Positions 16,448-24,682 of a DNA stretch of 42,411 bases are shown one piece after another. Position numbers and translations under genes: made by a program. Source of the stretch: Ameyamaea chiangmaiensis (lineage in GTDB: Bacteria; Pseudomonadota; Alphaproteobacteria; Acetobacterales; Acetobacteraceae); assembly GCF_013376175.1 (NCBI RefSeq), contig NZ_JABXXR010000013.1:1-42411 (forward strand), read 5' to 3'. The notes under the pieces are model-generated. The model saw only the letters and a list, made by a program, of their open reading frames with translations, did not search any database and was not told the origin of the DNA. How positions within the stretch are numbered: position 1 is the first letter of the stretch; each line of letters begins with the position of its first letter.

Positions 16448-17806
16448 ATGGATCGCATTATCCTGGGGCGCATCGTAACGCCGTCGGACATTATAGAAAA
16501 TGGTTGGATCGGGATCCGCGATGGGGTGATCGCCGCCATCGGGCAGGGGCCGGCCCCTTCGGCGCTTGATGTCGTCGATGCCACCGGCAGCTATGTCATG
16601 CCCGGTGTCGTGGACGGGCAGACACATGCCGGCAGCTATGCTGGGCTGGCGGGTCTTGAATCAACGACGCGTTCGGCCATCGCGGGCGGCGTCACCACTA
16701 TTGTCGACATGCCCTATGACAATCCGGAGCCCCTGAGCACGGTCGAGCGCCTGCGGGAGAAAGTGGCGGCGATTGAGACGCTGGCACATTGCGATGTGGC
16801 ATTGTACGGCACGGTCATGCCGGGACAGGGGACGGCCGACATGGCGCCCCTGATCGACGGTGGCGTGGTTGCGTTCAAGATTTCGTCTTTTGAAAGCAGC
16901 CCTACGCGTTTTCCGCGCATTGCCGCTGACCAGACGAGCGACATTCTGGCAGCACTTGCCGAAACCGACATTCCGCTCGGCCTGCACAACGAAGATCAGG
17001 AGATGGTTCGGTCGGGGATCGCCGCGGCGCGGGCTGCGGGTCGGGACGGGATAGAGGCCCATTCGGACAGCCGCCCGATCGCCGCTGAGATGACTGCATC
17101 GGCTGCTTTTTTCGAACTTGGGGCAGCACACGGCGCGCACGCGCACATCGTGCATTTTACGACAGCACGAGGCATGGAGTTGGCGGATCAGTATCAGGCG
17201 CTCGGCTATCGCGCGACGGGTGAGACCTGCGTTCACTATCTGGTTCTCGATCCGCAGGAGCACGGACCGGCGCTGGGCGCGCGCATGAAGGTGAACCCGC
17301 CCATTCGTCCCGGGGCTCGAGATGGTCTGTGGAATGAAATCCTGCACGAGCGCGTGGCCTTCGTCAGTTCCGATCATTCGAGTTGGCCGATCGACAACAA
17401 GTTCACGCCCTCGATCTTCGACGCCGGCGCGGGCGTTCCCGGACTCGAAACACTGCTGCCCGCGTTTTTTACCGAGGCCGAGCGACGCGGTTATGACGCG
17501 CCCGCGCTGACGGCGGCGCAGTTGAGCGAGCGTCCGGCGAAGTTTTTCGGTCTGTGGCCGCAAAAAGGTGGTTTGTGCGTCGGGGCGGACGCCGATATCG
17601 CGATCTTTACGCCGGGCGAGCACGTCTGGGACAGCGCGGCGGCGCATGACGACCTGAAATGGAGCCCGTTCGATGGGCACCGTTTCACCGGGCGTGTCTC
17701 GCGCACGTATTTGCGCGGAGAAACGGCATGGGACGGCAGCGACGTCGTTAACAGGCCGGGGGCAGGTGAATACGTCCGGCGCGGCCTGTGGCACTGGTTC
17801 GCCTGA
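16448..17806 (+). CDS. Allantoinase/hydantoinase-like cyclic amidohydrolase
   Basis: This 452-aa member of the amidohydrolase superfamily (dihydroorotase/allantoinase/dihydropyrimidinase branch) would open a cyclic amide or ureide ring. Recognisable elements are P-G-V-V-D-G-Q-T-H-A-G near residue 60, A-G-G-V-T-T-I-V-D-M-P, candidate carboxylated Lys in A-F-K-I-S-S-F, G-L-H-N-E-D, H-I-V-H-F, G-E-T-C-V-H-Y and the Asp in F-V-S-S-D-H-S-S-W. The first metal His of the usual D-x-H-x-H is Gln (D-G-Q-T-H), so metal binding may differ from classical allantoinases. With the racemase and the N-carbamoyl hydrolase it forms the core of a three-step racemise, open and decarbamoylate route. Substrate unassigned. 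Confidence 0.85.
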   Translation: MDRIILGRIVTPSDIIENGWIGIRDGVIAAIGQGPAPSALDVVDATGSYVMPGVVDGQTHAGSYAGLAGLESTTRSAIAGGVTTIVDMPYDNPEPLSTVERLREKVAAIETLAHCDVALYGTVMPGQGTADMAPLIDGGVVAFKISSFESSPTRFPRIAADQTSDILAALAETDIPLGLHNEDQEMVRSGIAAARAAGRDGIEAHSDSRPIAAEMTASAAFFELGAAHGAHAHIVHFTTARGMELADQYQALGYRATGETCVHYLVLDPQEHGPALGARMKVNPPIRPGARDGLWNEILHERVAFVSSDHSSWPIDNKFTPSIFDAGAGVPGLETLLPAFFTEAERRGYDAPALTAAQLSERPAKFFGLWPQKGGLCVGADADIAIFTPGEHVWDSAAAHDDLKWSPFDGHRFTGRVSRTYLRGETAWDGSDVVNRPGAGEYVRRGLWHWFA

Positions 17807-17829
17807 AGACGAAACGGAGGGCGAACCCG

Positions 17830-18984
17830 ATGACATTCGATTTCGACGCGACCATCGATCGCCGTGGGACCGGCAGCAACAAATGGACGCGCTATCCCGC
17901 TGATATCCTGCCCATGTGGGTGGCGGATACCGATTTCGCCGTCGCGCCAGCGATTGTCGATGCCGTCCGCAGACGCGCCGAACACCCGGTTTTCGGCTAC
18001 GCCGTCGCGCAGGACAGTCTGCGCGCGCAGATCGTCACGGAACTGCGCGCCCGTTTCGACTGGGTGATCAGTCCGGCCGATATCGTTCTGCTGCCGGGGG
18101 TGGAACCGGGCTTCAACATGGCGATGAAGGCGTTTCTACGCCCGGGCGATTCGATCGCGGTCCAGACGCCGATATACCGCCCGATCCTGCGCGCGCCGGG
18201 CCACTGGGGGCTTACGCGGCGTGATATTCGCCTCGATCCGGGTGCGTCGGGGGACTGGGCACTCGATCTTGCGCAGTTCGAGACGCAGATGGCCGGTGCG
18301 GGGGCGTTCCTGCTGTGTAATCCGCATAACCCGTCCGGAAAAGTCTATTCCCGGACGGAGCTTCTGGGGATTGCCGACATCTGCGCACGACACGATGCGT
18401 TGATCATCTCGGATGAAATCCATGGCGATCTGGTGTTCGACGGCCGAGTTCACACGCCGATCGCCAGCCTGTCCCCCGATATCGCGCGGCGAACCATCAC
18501 CCTGATGGCGGCGAGCAAGACGTATAATATTGCGGGTCTGAAAACCGCTTTTGCCATCATCACCGATCCTGACATCCGTGTACGGTTCGAGGCGCATCGC
18601 CTTGGCATGGTCGACAGCGTCAACCTGTTCGGCCTGGTGGCGACCGAAGCGGCGTTGGCGGGCGGCGCCGAGTGGCGCGACGCGCAGCTTGCCTATCTGC
18701 AGGCCAATCGCGACGTTCTGGTCGAGACGATCCGCGCGACCATGCCCGGCATCACGCTGCATGCGCCGCAGGCGACATTCCTCGCATGGCTCGACTGTTC
18801 CGCACTTGAACTGGGCGAGGAGCCGCACGCCTTTTTTCTGCGCCATGCCAAGGTCGCACTCAGCGCCGGGAACGAATTTCATGAGACTGAAACGAAGGAT
18901 TTCGTCCGCCTGAATTTCGGCTGCACGCGGGCGACCCTGCTTGAGGGGCTGGACCGCATGCGGCAAAGCCTCCAGCGCCGCTGA
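17830..18984 (+). CDS. PatB/MalY-type PLP-dependent C-S lyase or aminotransferase
   Basis: This 384-aa fold-type I PLP enzyme begins F-D-F-D-A-T-I-D-R-R-G-T-G-S-N-K-W, the PatB/MalY family signature (cystathionine beta-lyase-like). Other motifs are L-P-M-W-V-A-D-T-D-F, L-L-C-N-P-H-N-P-S-G-K, I-S-D-E-I-H-G-D-L-V, the PLP lysine in A-A-S-K-T-Y-N-I-A-G-L and R-L-N-F-G-C. Family members cleave the C-S bond of cysteine conjugates or cystathionine, giving pyruvate, ammonia and a thiol. The start at 17830 follows CGGAGGG by about 9 nt; an in-frame ATG at 17788 overlaps the previous gene and is unlikely. The stop shares one base with the next ATG (TGATG). Confidence 0.92.
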   Translation: MTFDFDATIDRRGTGSNKWTRYPADILPMWVADTDFAVAPAIVDAVRRRAEHPVFGYAVAQDSLRAQIVTELRARFDWVISPADIVLLPGVEPGFNMAMKAFLRPGDSIAVQTPIYRPILRAPGHWGLTRRDIRLDPGASGDWALDLAQFETQMAGAGAFLLCNPHNPSGKVYSRTELLGIADICARHDALIISDEIHGDLVFDGRVHTPIASLSPDIARRTITLMAASKTYNIAGLKTAFAIITDPDIRVRFEAHRLGMVDSVNLFGLVATEAALAGGAEWRDAQLAYLQANRDVLVETIRATMPGITLHAPQATFLAWLDCSALELGEEPHAFFLRHAKVALSAGNEFHETETKDFVRLNFGCTRATLLEGLDRMRQSLQRR

Positions 18985-19973
18985 TGCAGCCGCATCCGCC
19001 TGCCGGCACTAACGCATCGGTCCTGGATGTGGCCGCACTGACGGTCGCGACGCGGGACAACGCCGTCGTGATCGTGAACGACCTTACGTTGCACGTGCGG
19101 GCGGGGGAAATGCTGGCACTGCTGGGGGAGTCGGGTTGCGGCAAAAGCATGACGTCGCTGGCGTTGATGCGGTTGGCGGACGGGCTGAACACCAGCGGCC
19201 GTATTACGCTGCTGGGTCGGGATATCGCGACCTTGCCGGAGAAAGCGATGTCGCCGATCCGTGGGCGCGAGATCGCGATGATCTTTCAGAACCCGATGTC
19301 GGCCCTCAATCCGGTGCGCAGCGTGGGCCAGCAGATTTCGGAAACGATCCGCCGTCATAAGGGCCTGTCGCGCAAGGCCGCCCGACAGCGGGCGATCGCG
19401 TTGCTTGGCGAGGTGGGATTGGCCGACCCGGTGCGCTGTTACGATGCCTATGCGCACGAATTGTCGGGCGGCATGTGCCAGCGCGTGATGATCGCAATGG
19501 CCATTTCCTGTGATCCGGCGCTCCTGATTGCCGACGAACCGACCACGGCGCTGGATGTGACGATCCAGAAGCAGATCATGGACCTTCTCCATGCCTTGAA
19601 GATCCGCCGTGGCATGGGGATTCTCATGATTACGCACGATCTGGGCGTTGTCGCGGCCTATGCCGATCGGGTGGCCGTAATGTATGCCGGGCGCGTGGTC
19701 GAACAGGGCGATGTGCACGCCCTGTTTTCGGCCCCACACCATCCTTACACGCGTGGGTTGATGGATTCGATGCCGGATCTGGCGGATACGTCCGATCGCT
19801 TCCATGCCATTCCCGGCATGGTCCCGGAGTTGCGGGCCCTCCCGCCGGGATGCAGTTTCGCACCGCGCTGCACCCGCGCCGACGTGCAGTGCACACACGT
19901 TTTCCCTGGGCACACGATGGTCGACCGGAATGGGTTCGTGCGCTGCTTTCACCCCCTGCAGGTGGCGGCGTGA
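18984..19973 (+). CDS. Dipeptide/oligopeptide-type ABC transporter ATP-binding protein (DppD-like)
   Basis: This 329-aa ATPase of a peptide/nickel-type importer has Walker A G-E-S-G-C-G-K-S, signature L-S-G-G-M-C-Q-R, Walker B L-L-I-A-D-E-P-T-T-A-L-D and switch His in I-T-H-D-L-G. The C-terminal oligopeptide-type extension has the Cys cluster (P-P-G-C-S-F-A-P-R-C...D-V-Q-C). It pairs with the next gene as a heterodimeric ATPase and serves the permeases at 26316-28150. It overlaps the C-S lyase by one base. Confidence 0.95.
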   Translation: MQPHPPAGTNASVLDVAALTVATRDNAVVIVNDLTLHVRAGEMLALLGESGCGKSMTSLALMRLADGLNTSGRITLLGRDIATLPEKAMSPIRGREIAMIFQNPMSALNPVRSVGQQISETIRRHKGLSRKAARQRAIALLGEVGLADPVRCYDAYAHELSGGMCQRVMIAMAISCDPALLIADEPTTALDVTIQKQIMDLLHALKIRRGMGILMITHDLGVVAAYADRVAVMYAGRVVEQGDVHALFSAPHHPYTRGLMDSMPDLADTSDRFHAIPGMVPELRALPPGCSFAPRCTRADVQCTHVFPGHTMVDRNGFVRCFHPLQVAA

Positions 19974-20926
19974 CGGCCCTCCTGCGGTTCGACGCGGTGA
20001 CGAAGTCCTACGGCCGCCCCTCGCGCTTTCCCTGGCGAGGGCCGGCCGCGACCCCGGTCCTGCACGGTATTTCGCTGACGGTCGCGCGCGGCGAGACCGT
20101 TGGGATCGTGGGTGAAAGCGGCAGTGGAAAATCCACACTCGGCCGCATGGCGCTGCGGCTTGTCTCACCGACGCGGGGGCGTGTGCTTTTTGACGGGCAC
20201 GATATCACCGCGATGTCCGAACGCGAGTTTCGGCCGTTTCGGTCGCGGGTGCAGATGATTTTCCAGGATCCGCATAACGCGCTCGATCCTGCCATCAGCG
20301 TTGGCGATTCGGTCTCCGAGGCGCTGGAGGCCACGCAACCCGCTCTGTCGCGCTCTGAACGGGGTGAGCGCGTGGCAGCACTTTTGCAGCAGGTGGGGCT
20401 GAACCCGCTGTCCGCCGGGCGTCGACCGCACGCGTTTTCGGGCGGCCAAAAGCAGCGCATCGGCATCGCGCGGGCACTGGCGACGAGGCCGGAGCTGATC
20501 GTCGCGGACGAATCGGTCTCGGCGCTCGACGTCTCGGTGCAGGCGCATATTCTTAATCTCATGCACGATCTTCGCGAACAGCTGGGCCTTGCCTATCTGT
20601 TCATCGCGCATGACCTTGCCGTCGTGCGGCGTGTCAGTCACCGGGTCGCCGTTCTTTATCGCGGGCGCATCGTGGAGGCAGGCGGCCGAGACGCGCTGTT
20701 CGACACGCCGCTGCATCCCTATACGCGGATGCTGCTGCGTTCTGTCCCGCGCACGCACCCCTTGTCGGAGGCGCCGGCGCCGGGCGCTCCCGCCGAGCCG
20801 CAGGAGCCCGTCGCCGGGTGTCCATTTTACACACGCTGCGCAGAGCGCATGGACATATGTCGCCACGTCGATCCGCCGGCCCGCACCGTCGTCGCCGGGC
20901 ACGACGTCGCGTGCCACGCGGCATGA
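19970..20926 (+). CDS. Dipeptide/oligopeptide-type ABC transporter ATP-binding protein (DppF-like)
   Basis: This 318-aa second ATPase starts at a GTG that overlaps the previous stop (GTGA). The frame is open further upstream but inside the preceding gene. Walker A is G-E-S-G-S-G-K-S-T, the signature F-S-G-G-Q-K-Q-R, and Walker B L-I-V-A-D-E-S-V-S-A-L-D, with Ser instead of the usual Pro after Glu. The C-terminal Cys cluster G-C-P-F-Y-T-R-C-A...C is present. Together with DppD-like it powers uptake through the DppBC-like channel encoded 5 kb downstream in the same operon. Confidence 0.95.
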   Translation: MTALLRFDAVTKSYGRPSRFPWRGPAATPVLHGISLTVARGETVGIVGESGSGKSTLGRMALRLVSPTRGRVLFDGHDITAMSEREFRPFRSRVQMIFQDPHNALDPAISVGDSVSEALEATQPALSRSERGERVAALLQQVGLNPLSAGRRPHAFSGGQKQRIGIARALATRPELIVADESVSALDVSVQAHILNLMHDLREQLGLAYLFIAHDLAVVRRVSHRVAVLYRGRIVEAGGRDALFDTPLHPYTRMLLRSVPRTHPLSEAPAPGAPAEPQEPVAGCPFYTRCAERMDICRHVDPPARTVVAGHDVACHAA

Positions 20927-21039
20927 CCGTCATGACAGACGCTTCAATTTTGCCAAAACCTGCTCTGACGTACGTGTGTGTCGATACGACGCGTGAACAG
21001 GGCGCGTCTTGCCACAAGGATCGGATCGCGCCGCGATGA
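20923..21039 (+). CDS. Possible translationally coupled small ORF (38 aa)
   Basis: This ORF starts at an ATGA overlap with the DppF-like stop (20923-20926) and stops in an ATGA overlap with the start of the following hydrolase (21036-21039). It thus exactly fills the 109-nt gap. The product begins M-T-V-M-T-D-A-S-I-L-P-K-P and shows no domain or signal peptide. It is either a small protein or a coupling ORF; chance cannot be excluded. Confidence 0.3.
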   Translation: MTVMTDASILPKPALTYVCVDTTREQGASCHKDRIAPR

Positions 21040-22286
21040 CCATTGACCTCGCACTGGCCCGACACCTGTTTGCCCGTCTTCACGAGATCGGGTTCGACGG
21101 TCGCGGCATGACGCGCGCATCGTACGATACCGGCGAAAATCAGGCCCATTCGCTGCTGGCGGCCACCGCCCGCGAGATCGGTCTGGAGGTCCACACGGAC
21201 TGGGCCGCCAATCTGTTCATCACGTTGCCCGGCGAAGACCGGACGGCGCCGGTCGTGATGACGGGCTCGCACGTCGACACCGTGCCGCTGGGCGGCAATT
21301 TTGACGGCGCGGCCGGGGTGTTGGCCGGACTGGCCACGCTGTCTGGATGGCGGAACGAGGGGTATCGGCCGCGTTGCGATGTGACGGTCGTGGTCATCCG
21401 TGCCGAGGAGAGCGCCTGGTTTCCGGTGTCGTATATCGGCAGCAAGGCAGCGTTCGGTGTGTTGGACGTGGCGTCGCTCCATGTTCGACAGCGGGGCAGC
21501 GGACGCACATTGTTCGAGCATATGCGCCAGTCCGGCGGACAGCCCGATCAGATGGGACAAGCGCGGGTGCTGCACGCGGCGCAGATCGCGTGCTTCGTCG
21601 AACTGCATATAGAACAGGGGCCGGTCCTGATCGGCACCGATACCACTTTGGGTATCGTCAGCGGGATATGCGGCAGCCTGCGCTATCGCACCATCACGAT
21701 CGAGGGCGACTATGCCCATTCGGGTGCCACACCGCGCGCGTTTCGTCGCGACGCGGTATTGGCGATGTCGGCGTTCATCACCCAACTTCAGCAGTGCTGG
21801 CTGGCCATCGAGGCCGAGGGCGGTGACATGACGTTGACGTTTGGCGTCTGCCATACCGATGCGGACCAGGCAGATTTCAGTACCGTCGCCGGCAAGGTTA
21901 CCCTGTCGCTCGATGTTCGGTCGCGCGATACCGCATTGCTGACACAGATGGACGGTCACATTCAGGCGGCGCGCGCCACAGTGGAGGCGGAGTACGGCGT
22001 GCGGGTGACGCTGGGGGCGGTCACCGGCAGCCAGCCGGCCAACATGGACACGGCGCTTCAGTCGGAGCTCACGCAGGCGGCGCATAGGCATGGTGTTGCG
22101 GTGCGTTCGATGCCCAGCGGTGCCGGTCATGACGCCGCGATATTTTCGAATCAGGGCGTTCCTACCGCCATGTTATTCGTGCGCAACGCGAACGGCAGCC
22201 ATAACCCGGACGAAGCCATGGACGAGGCCGATTTTGCCGTCGGCGCGGAGGTTCTCGCGACGGTGCTCGAAGCCCGTTCACGCTGA
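21036..22286 (+). CDS. N-carbamoyl-L-amino acid hydrolase / allantoate amidohydrolase family (M20 Zn hydrolase)
   Basis: This 416-aa M20-family enzyme removes the carbamoyl group from an N-carbamoyl-L-amino acid or a related ureide, releasing CO2 and ammonia. Metal motifs are G-S-H-V-D-T-V-P-L-G-G-N-F-D-G, the acidic pair in R-A-E-E-S-A-W-F, E-L-H-I-E-Q-G-P-V-L and the C-terminal His in S-H-N-P-D-E. Dimerisation-domain motifs are Y-A-H-S-G-A-T-P and P-S-G-A-G-H-D-A. The usual E-E-x-S-R-F reads E-E-S-A-W-F, a local change near the metal/ligand loop. I chose ATG 21036; TTG 21009 would add 9 residues. It is probably the third step after racemase and cyclic amidohydrolase. Confidence 0.92.
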   Translation: MTIDLALARHLFARLHEIGFDGRGMTRASYDTGENQAHSLLAATAREIGLEVHTDWAANLFITLPGEDRTAPVVMTGSHVDTVPLGGNFDGAAGVLAGLATLSGWRNEGYRPRCDVTVVVIRAEESAWFPVSYIGSKAAFGVLDVASLHVRQRGSGRTLFEHMRQSGGQPDQMGQARVLHAAQIACFVELHIEQGPVLIGTDTTLGIVSGICGSLRYRTITIEGDYAHSGATPRAFRRDAVLAMSAFITQLQQCWLAIEAEGGDMTLTFGVCHTDADQADFSTVAGKVTLSLDVRSRDTALLTQMDGHIQAARATVEAEYGVRVTLGAVTGSQPANMDTALQSELTQAAHRHGVAVRSMPSGAGHDAAIFSNQGVPTAMLFVRNANGSHNPDEAMDEADFAVGAEVLATVLEARSR

Positions 22287-22326
22287 ACCCACGCCGCCAT
22301 TTTCACCCCAGCACGGGAGACCTCCC

Positions 22327-23658
22327 ATGAAGATCTGCCTGACCGGCGATAGCATTCTCTTTCGACGCCTGAACAGCCTGACCGACCCCAAGATAGCGCC
22401 TCTGTTCGACAAGATCAGATCATGCGACGTTTCCTTCACAAATCTCGAGCTAGTGCCGAACGACTTCGAAGGTGATCCGGCACTCGATATGGGGGGGACG
22501 CATTTCGGAGCATCCTCGTGGGTCGTGGACGAACTGGCGGAAGCAGGCTTCGACCTGTTTGCTGCCGCGACAAATCACAGCCTCGATTACAGTATTTCCG
22601 GGTTGCGCAAGACGATGGAAGTTCTCGATCAGCGCGAGATTCTTTATTCCGGTATTGGAAAAAATCTCGAAGAGGCCCGTCGGCCGGCCTATGCGACGCA
22701 TCCGCGTGGTACGGTCTCCATGCTGTCGTGCGTCTCCACCTTTGCGCGCGGACAGGAAGCTGCGGATCAGACGCAGGCGATGCAGGGCCGTCCCGGCATC
22801 AACCCGCTGCGCTATTCCACGCTGCATCATGTATCGGCCGAGGAGTATGAGAGGCTCGGCGCACTCTACGCCCGGCTGGGATTGCAGCAGGTCCGCGACG
22901 ACAAGATCCAGCTCGGTTTCGCGTTTCCGACGCCACCGGGCATACTGGCGTTCGAGAACCTGAGCTTCACGATCGGAGACCGGACCGAAGTCCGCACCGC
23001 CCCCCATCCGGGCGACGTCGCGGCGATCGCCCGCTGGATCGGCGAGGCGCGTATGGTGTCCGACACGGTGATCGTCAGCGTTCATGCCCATGAAAGCGGA
23101 TATAACGAGTCCGGCGTCATCGATGTGGAAACGCCGGCCGAATTCCTTGTGGCGTTTGCCCGTCGGGCCATCGACGAGGGGGCCGATATCGTGGCCGCAC
23201 ACGGTCCGCATCTGTTGCGCGGCATGGAAATCTACAGAGGCAAGCCGATTTTCTACAGTCTGGGCAATTTTATCGGGCAGAACGAACTGGTCGAGCGTCT
23301 GCCGGTCGAATCCTATGCCGTCAATCGCGTCAGTACCGATCTGACGCCGCATCGTGTCTACAAGGCGCGGAGCAACAACGATGCGAAGGGCTTTCCCGCT
23401 GAAACCCGTTTTTGGGAAACGGTCATGCCAATCTGCACGTATGACAAGGGTGTGCTGACGGGAATCGAAATTCACCCGATCACCCTGAACCTGGGCCCGG
23501 CGGCCCACGTGAGAGGTGTCCCGTCTCTGGCGGGTAAGGAGGAAGGGCCGCGCATTCTGGAGAATTTCGCCCGTCTGTCGGCCCCCTTTGGCACGCGTTT
23601 CGAAGCGGGTGGCAGCGAAGGCGCGCCAACCCTGAGCTGCACTCTTTCGGGGGCCTGA
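22327..23658 (+). CDS. CapA-family protein (PGA_cap metallophosphatase-like)
   Basis: This 443-aa cytoplasmic-looking protein (no signal peptide) starts M-K-I-C-L-T-G-D-S-I, with the metal-binding Asp at the first strand. It continues with F-T-N-L-E, A-T-N-H-S-L-D-Y, V-S-V-H-A-H-E and A-A-H-G-P-H-L-L-R-G-M-E-I-Y-R-G-K-P-I-F-Y-S-L-G-N-F, all characteristic of the CapA/PgsA calcineurin-like fold. CapA proteins are best known from poly-gamma-glutamate synthesis, but no CapB/CapC is present. Stand-alone copies in catabolic operons are probably hydrolases of unknown substrate. Start by homology; the frame is open upstream inside the previous gene. Confidence 0.9.
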   Translation: MKICLTGDSILFRRLNSLTDPKIAPLFDKIRSCDVSFTNLELVPNDFEGDPALDMGGTHFGASSWVVDELAEAGFDLFAAATNHSLDYSISGLRKTMEVLDQREILYSGIGKNLEEARRPAYATHPRGTVSMLSCVSTFARGQEAADQTQAMQGRPGINPLRYSTLHHVSAEEYERLGALYARLGLQQVRDDKIQLGFAFPTPPGILAFENLSFTIGDRTEVRTAPHPGDVAAIARWIGEARMVSDTVIVSVHAHESGYNESGVIDVETPAEFLVAFARRAIDEGADIVAAHGPHLLRGMEIYRGKPIFYSLGNFIGQNELVERLPVESYAVNRVSTDLTPHRVYKARSNNDAKGFPAETRFWETVMPICTYDKGVLTGIEIHPITLNLGPAAHVRGVPSLAGKEEGPRILENFARLSAPFGTRFEAGGSEGAPTLSCTLSGA

Positions 23659-23662
23659 CCGA

Positions 23663-24610
23663 ATGGCGGACTGCTTCGTCGTGCAGCCGATCCATCCGGC
23701 GGGCGTCGACCTGTTGCGTGCCGCGGGCCACGACGTGCGGTTCGCGTCGTCGCCGGACATGGCCGTGGTGGCGCGCGAAATCGGCGATGCCCGCGCCGTC
23801 ATCACGCGCGACGCCGGGATGGATGCGCGCGCCATCGGGGCGGCGCGTGATCTGGGTCACATCGCAAGCCATGGCGTCGGCGTTAATCGCGTCGATCTGA
23901 TCGCCGCGCGTGCTCGCCAGATAATGGTGACGAACACCCCGCAGACCAACGTGCGGTCAGTGGCCGAGCACACCATCGGCCTGATGTTCGCACTGGCGCG
24001 ACGGACGCTTGACGCCGATGCGGCCGTGCGTGCGGGCGACTGGGGGTTTCGCTACCAGCCCGGCCTGCACGAACTGCACGGCAAGACGCTGGGCCTCGTC
24101 GGCTTCGGCACGATTGCGCGGGCCGTGGCATCGATGGCGCGCCATGGGCTGGGCATGACGGTCCTGGCATGGTCGCCACGCACGCCGGAGGCGGTTTTCG
24201 AAGCAGACGGCGTAGCGCGCGTGCCGGATCTGCCGGATCTGCTTCAGCGGTCTGATGTGGTGTCCCTTCACCGACCGTTACGTGCCGACACGATCACCAT
24301 GATCGACGATGCCGCGCTGCGCGTCCTGCGGCCCGGTGCGTTGTTGATCAACACGGGGCGCGGTGGCCTGATCGATGTGTCCGCGCTGGGCCGTGCGCTG
24401 GCCGATGGGCGGGTGGGGGCGGCGGCACTCGATGTGTTCACGACCGAACCACCGGCACCGGACGATCCGGTCCTGTCGCTGCCGCGCACTATATTGACAC
24501 CCCATATCGGCGGCACGACAGAGGAGGCCATGCGCGCGACGTCATGCCTGTGTGCCCGGCAGGTGATTGACCGGCTGGCGGGCCGCACGCCCGACCACGT
24601 CGTTGCGTAA
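23663..24610 (+). CDS. D-2-hydroxyacid dehydrogenase (D-isomer specific, NAD-binding)
   Basis: This 315-aa enzyme interconverts a 2-oxo acid and a D-2-hydroxy acid. The NAD fold shows L-G-L-V-G-F-G-T-I-A, the catalytic Arg is in L-I-N-T-G-R-G-G-L-I-D, the Glu in D-V-F-T-T-E-P-P-A and the His in T-P-H-I-G-G-T-T. The G-V-G-V-N-R-V-D segment is also typical. It starts 4 nt after the CapA stop. In context it could reduce the 2-oxo acid left after deamination of the pathway's amino acid; that is inference. The stop at 24608 closes the first block of the operon before a promoter-like gap. Confidence 0.93.
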   Translation: MADCFVVQPIHPAGVDLLRAAGHDVRFASSPDMAVVAREIGDARAVITRDAGMDARAIGAARDLGHIASHGVGVNRVDLIAARARQIMVTNTPQTNVRSVAEHTIGLMFALARRTLDADAAVRAGDWGFRYQPGLHELHGKTLGLVGFGTIARAVASMARHGLGMTVLAWSPRTPEAVFEADGVARVPDLPDLLQRSDVVSLHRPLRADTITMIDDAALRVLRPGALLINTGRGGLIDVSALGRALADGRVGAAALDVFTTEPPAPDDPVLSLPRTILTPHIGGTTEEAMRATSCLCARQVIDRLAGRTPDHVVA

Positions 24611-24640
24611 GCCCACAACGTCAAAATGGGCGTCGCGAAA

Positions 24641-24682
24641 TTGACCTGGAGCGGCATACTAATATATTACCTAGAATATTAG
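24641..24682 (+). promoter_or_regulatory. Internal promoter with overlapping dyad (candidate operator C)
   Basis: This lies in the AT-rich 104-nt gap before the first solute-binding protein. TTGACC (24641-24646) and TATATT (24663-24668), 16 bases apart, make a good sigma70-type promoter. A perfect 7-bp inverted repeat CTAATAT (24659-24665) / ATATTAG (24676-24682) with a 10-base spacer overlaps the -10 element. Its core is ATAT-N10-ATAT, as upstream of the TonB receptor and between racemase and GntR. A repressor bound here would block the promoter. Confidence 0.55.

Noticed and set aside
20634-22130. Long antisense ORF (498 aa) opposite ABC ATPase and hydrolase genes
   Set aside because: Composition typical of an antisense shadow; both sense genes have complete catalytic motifs.
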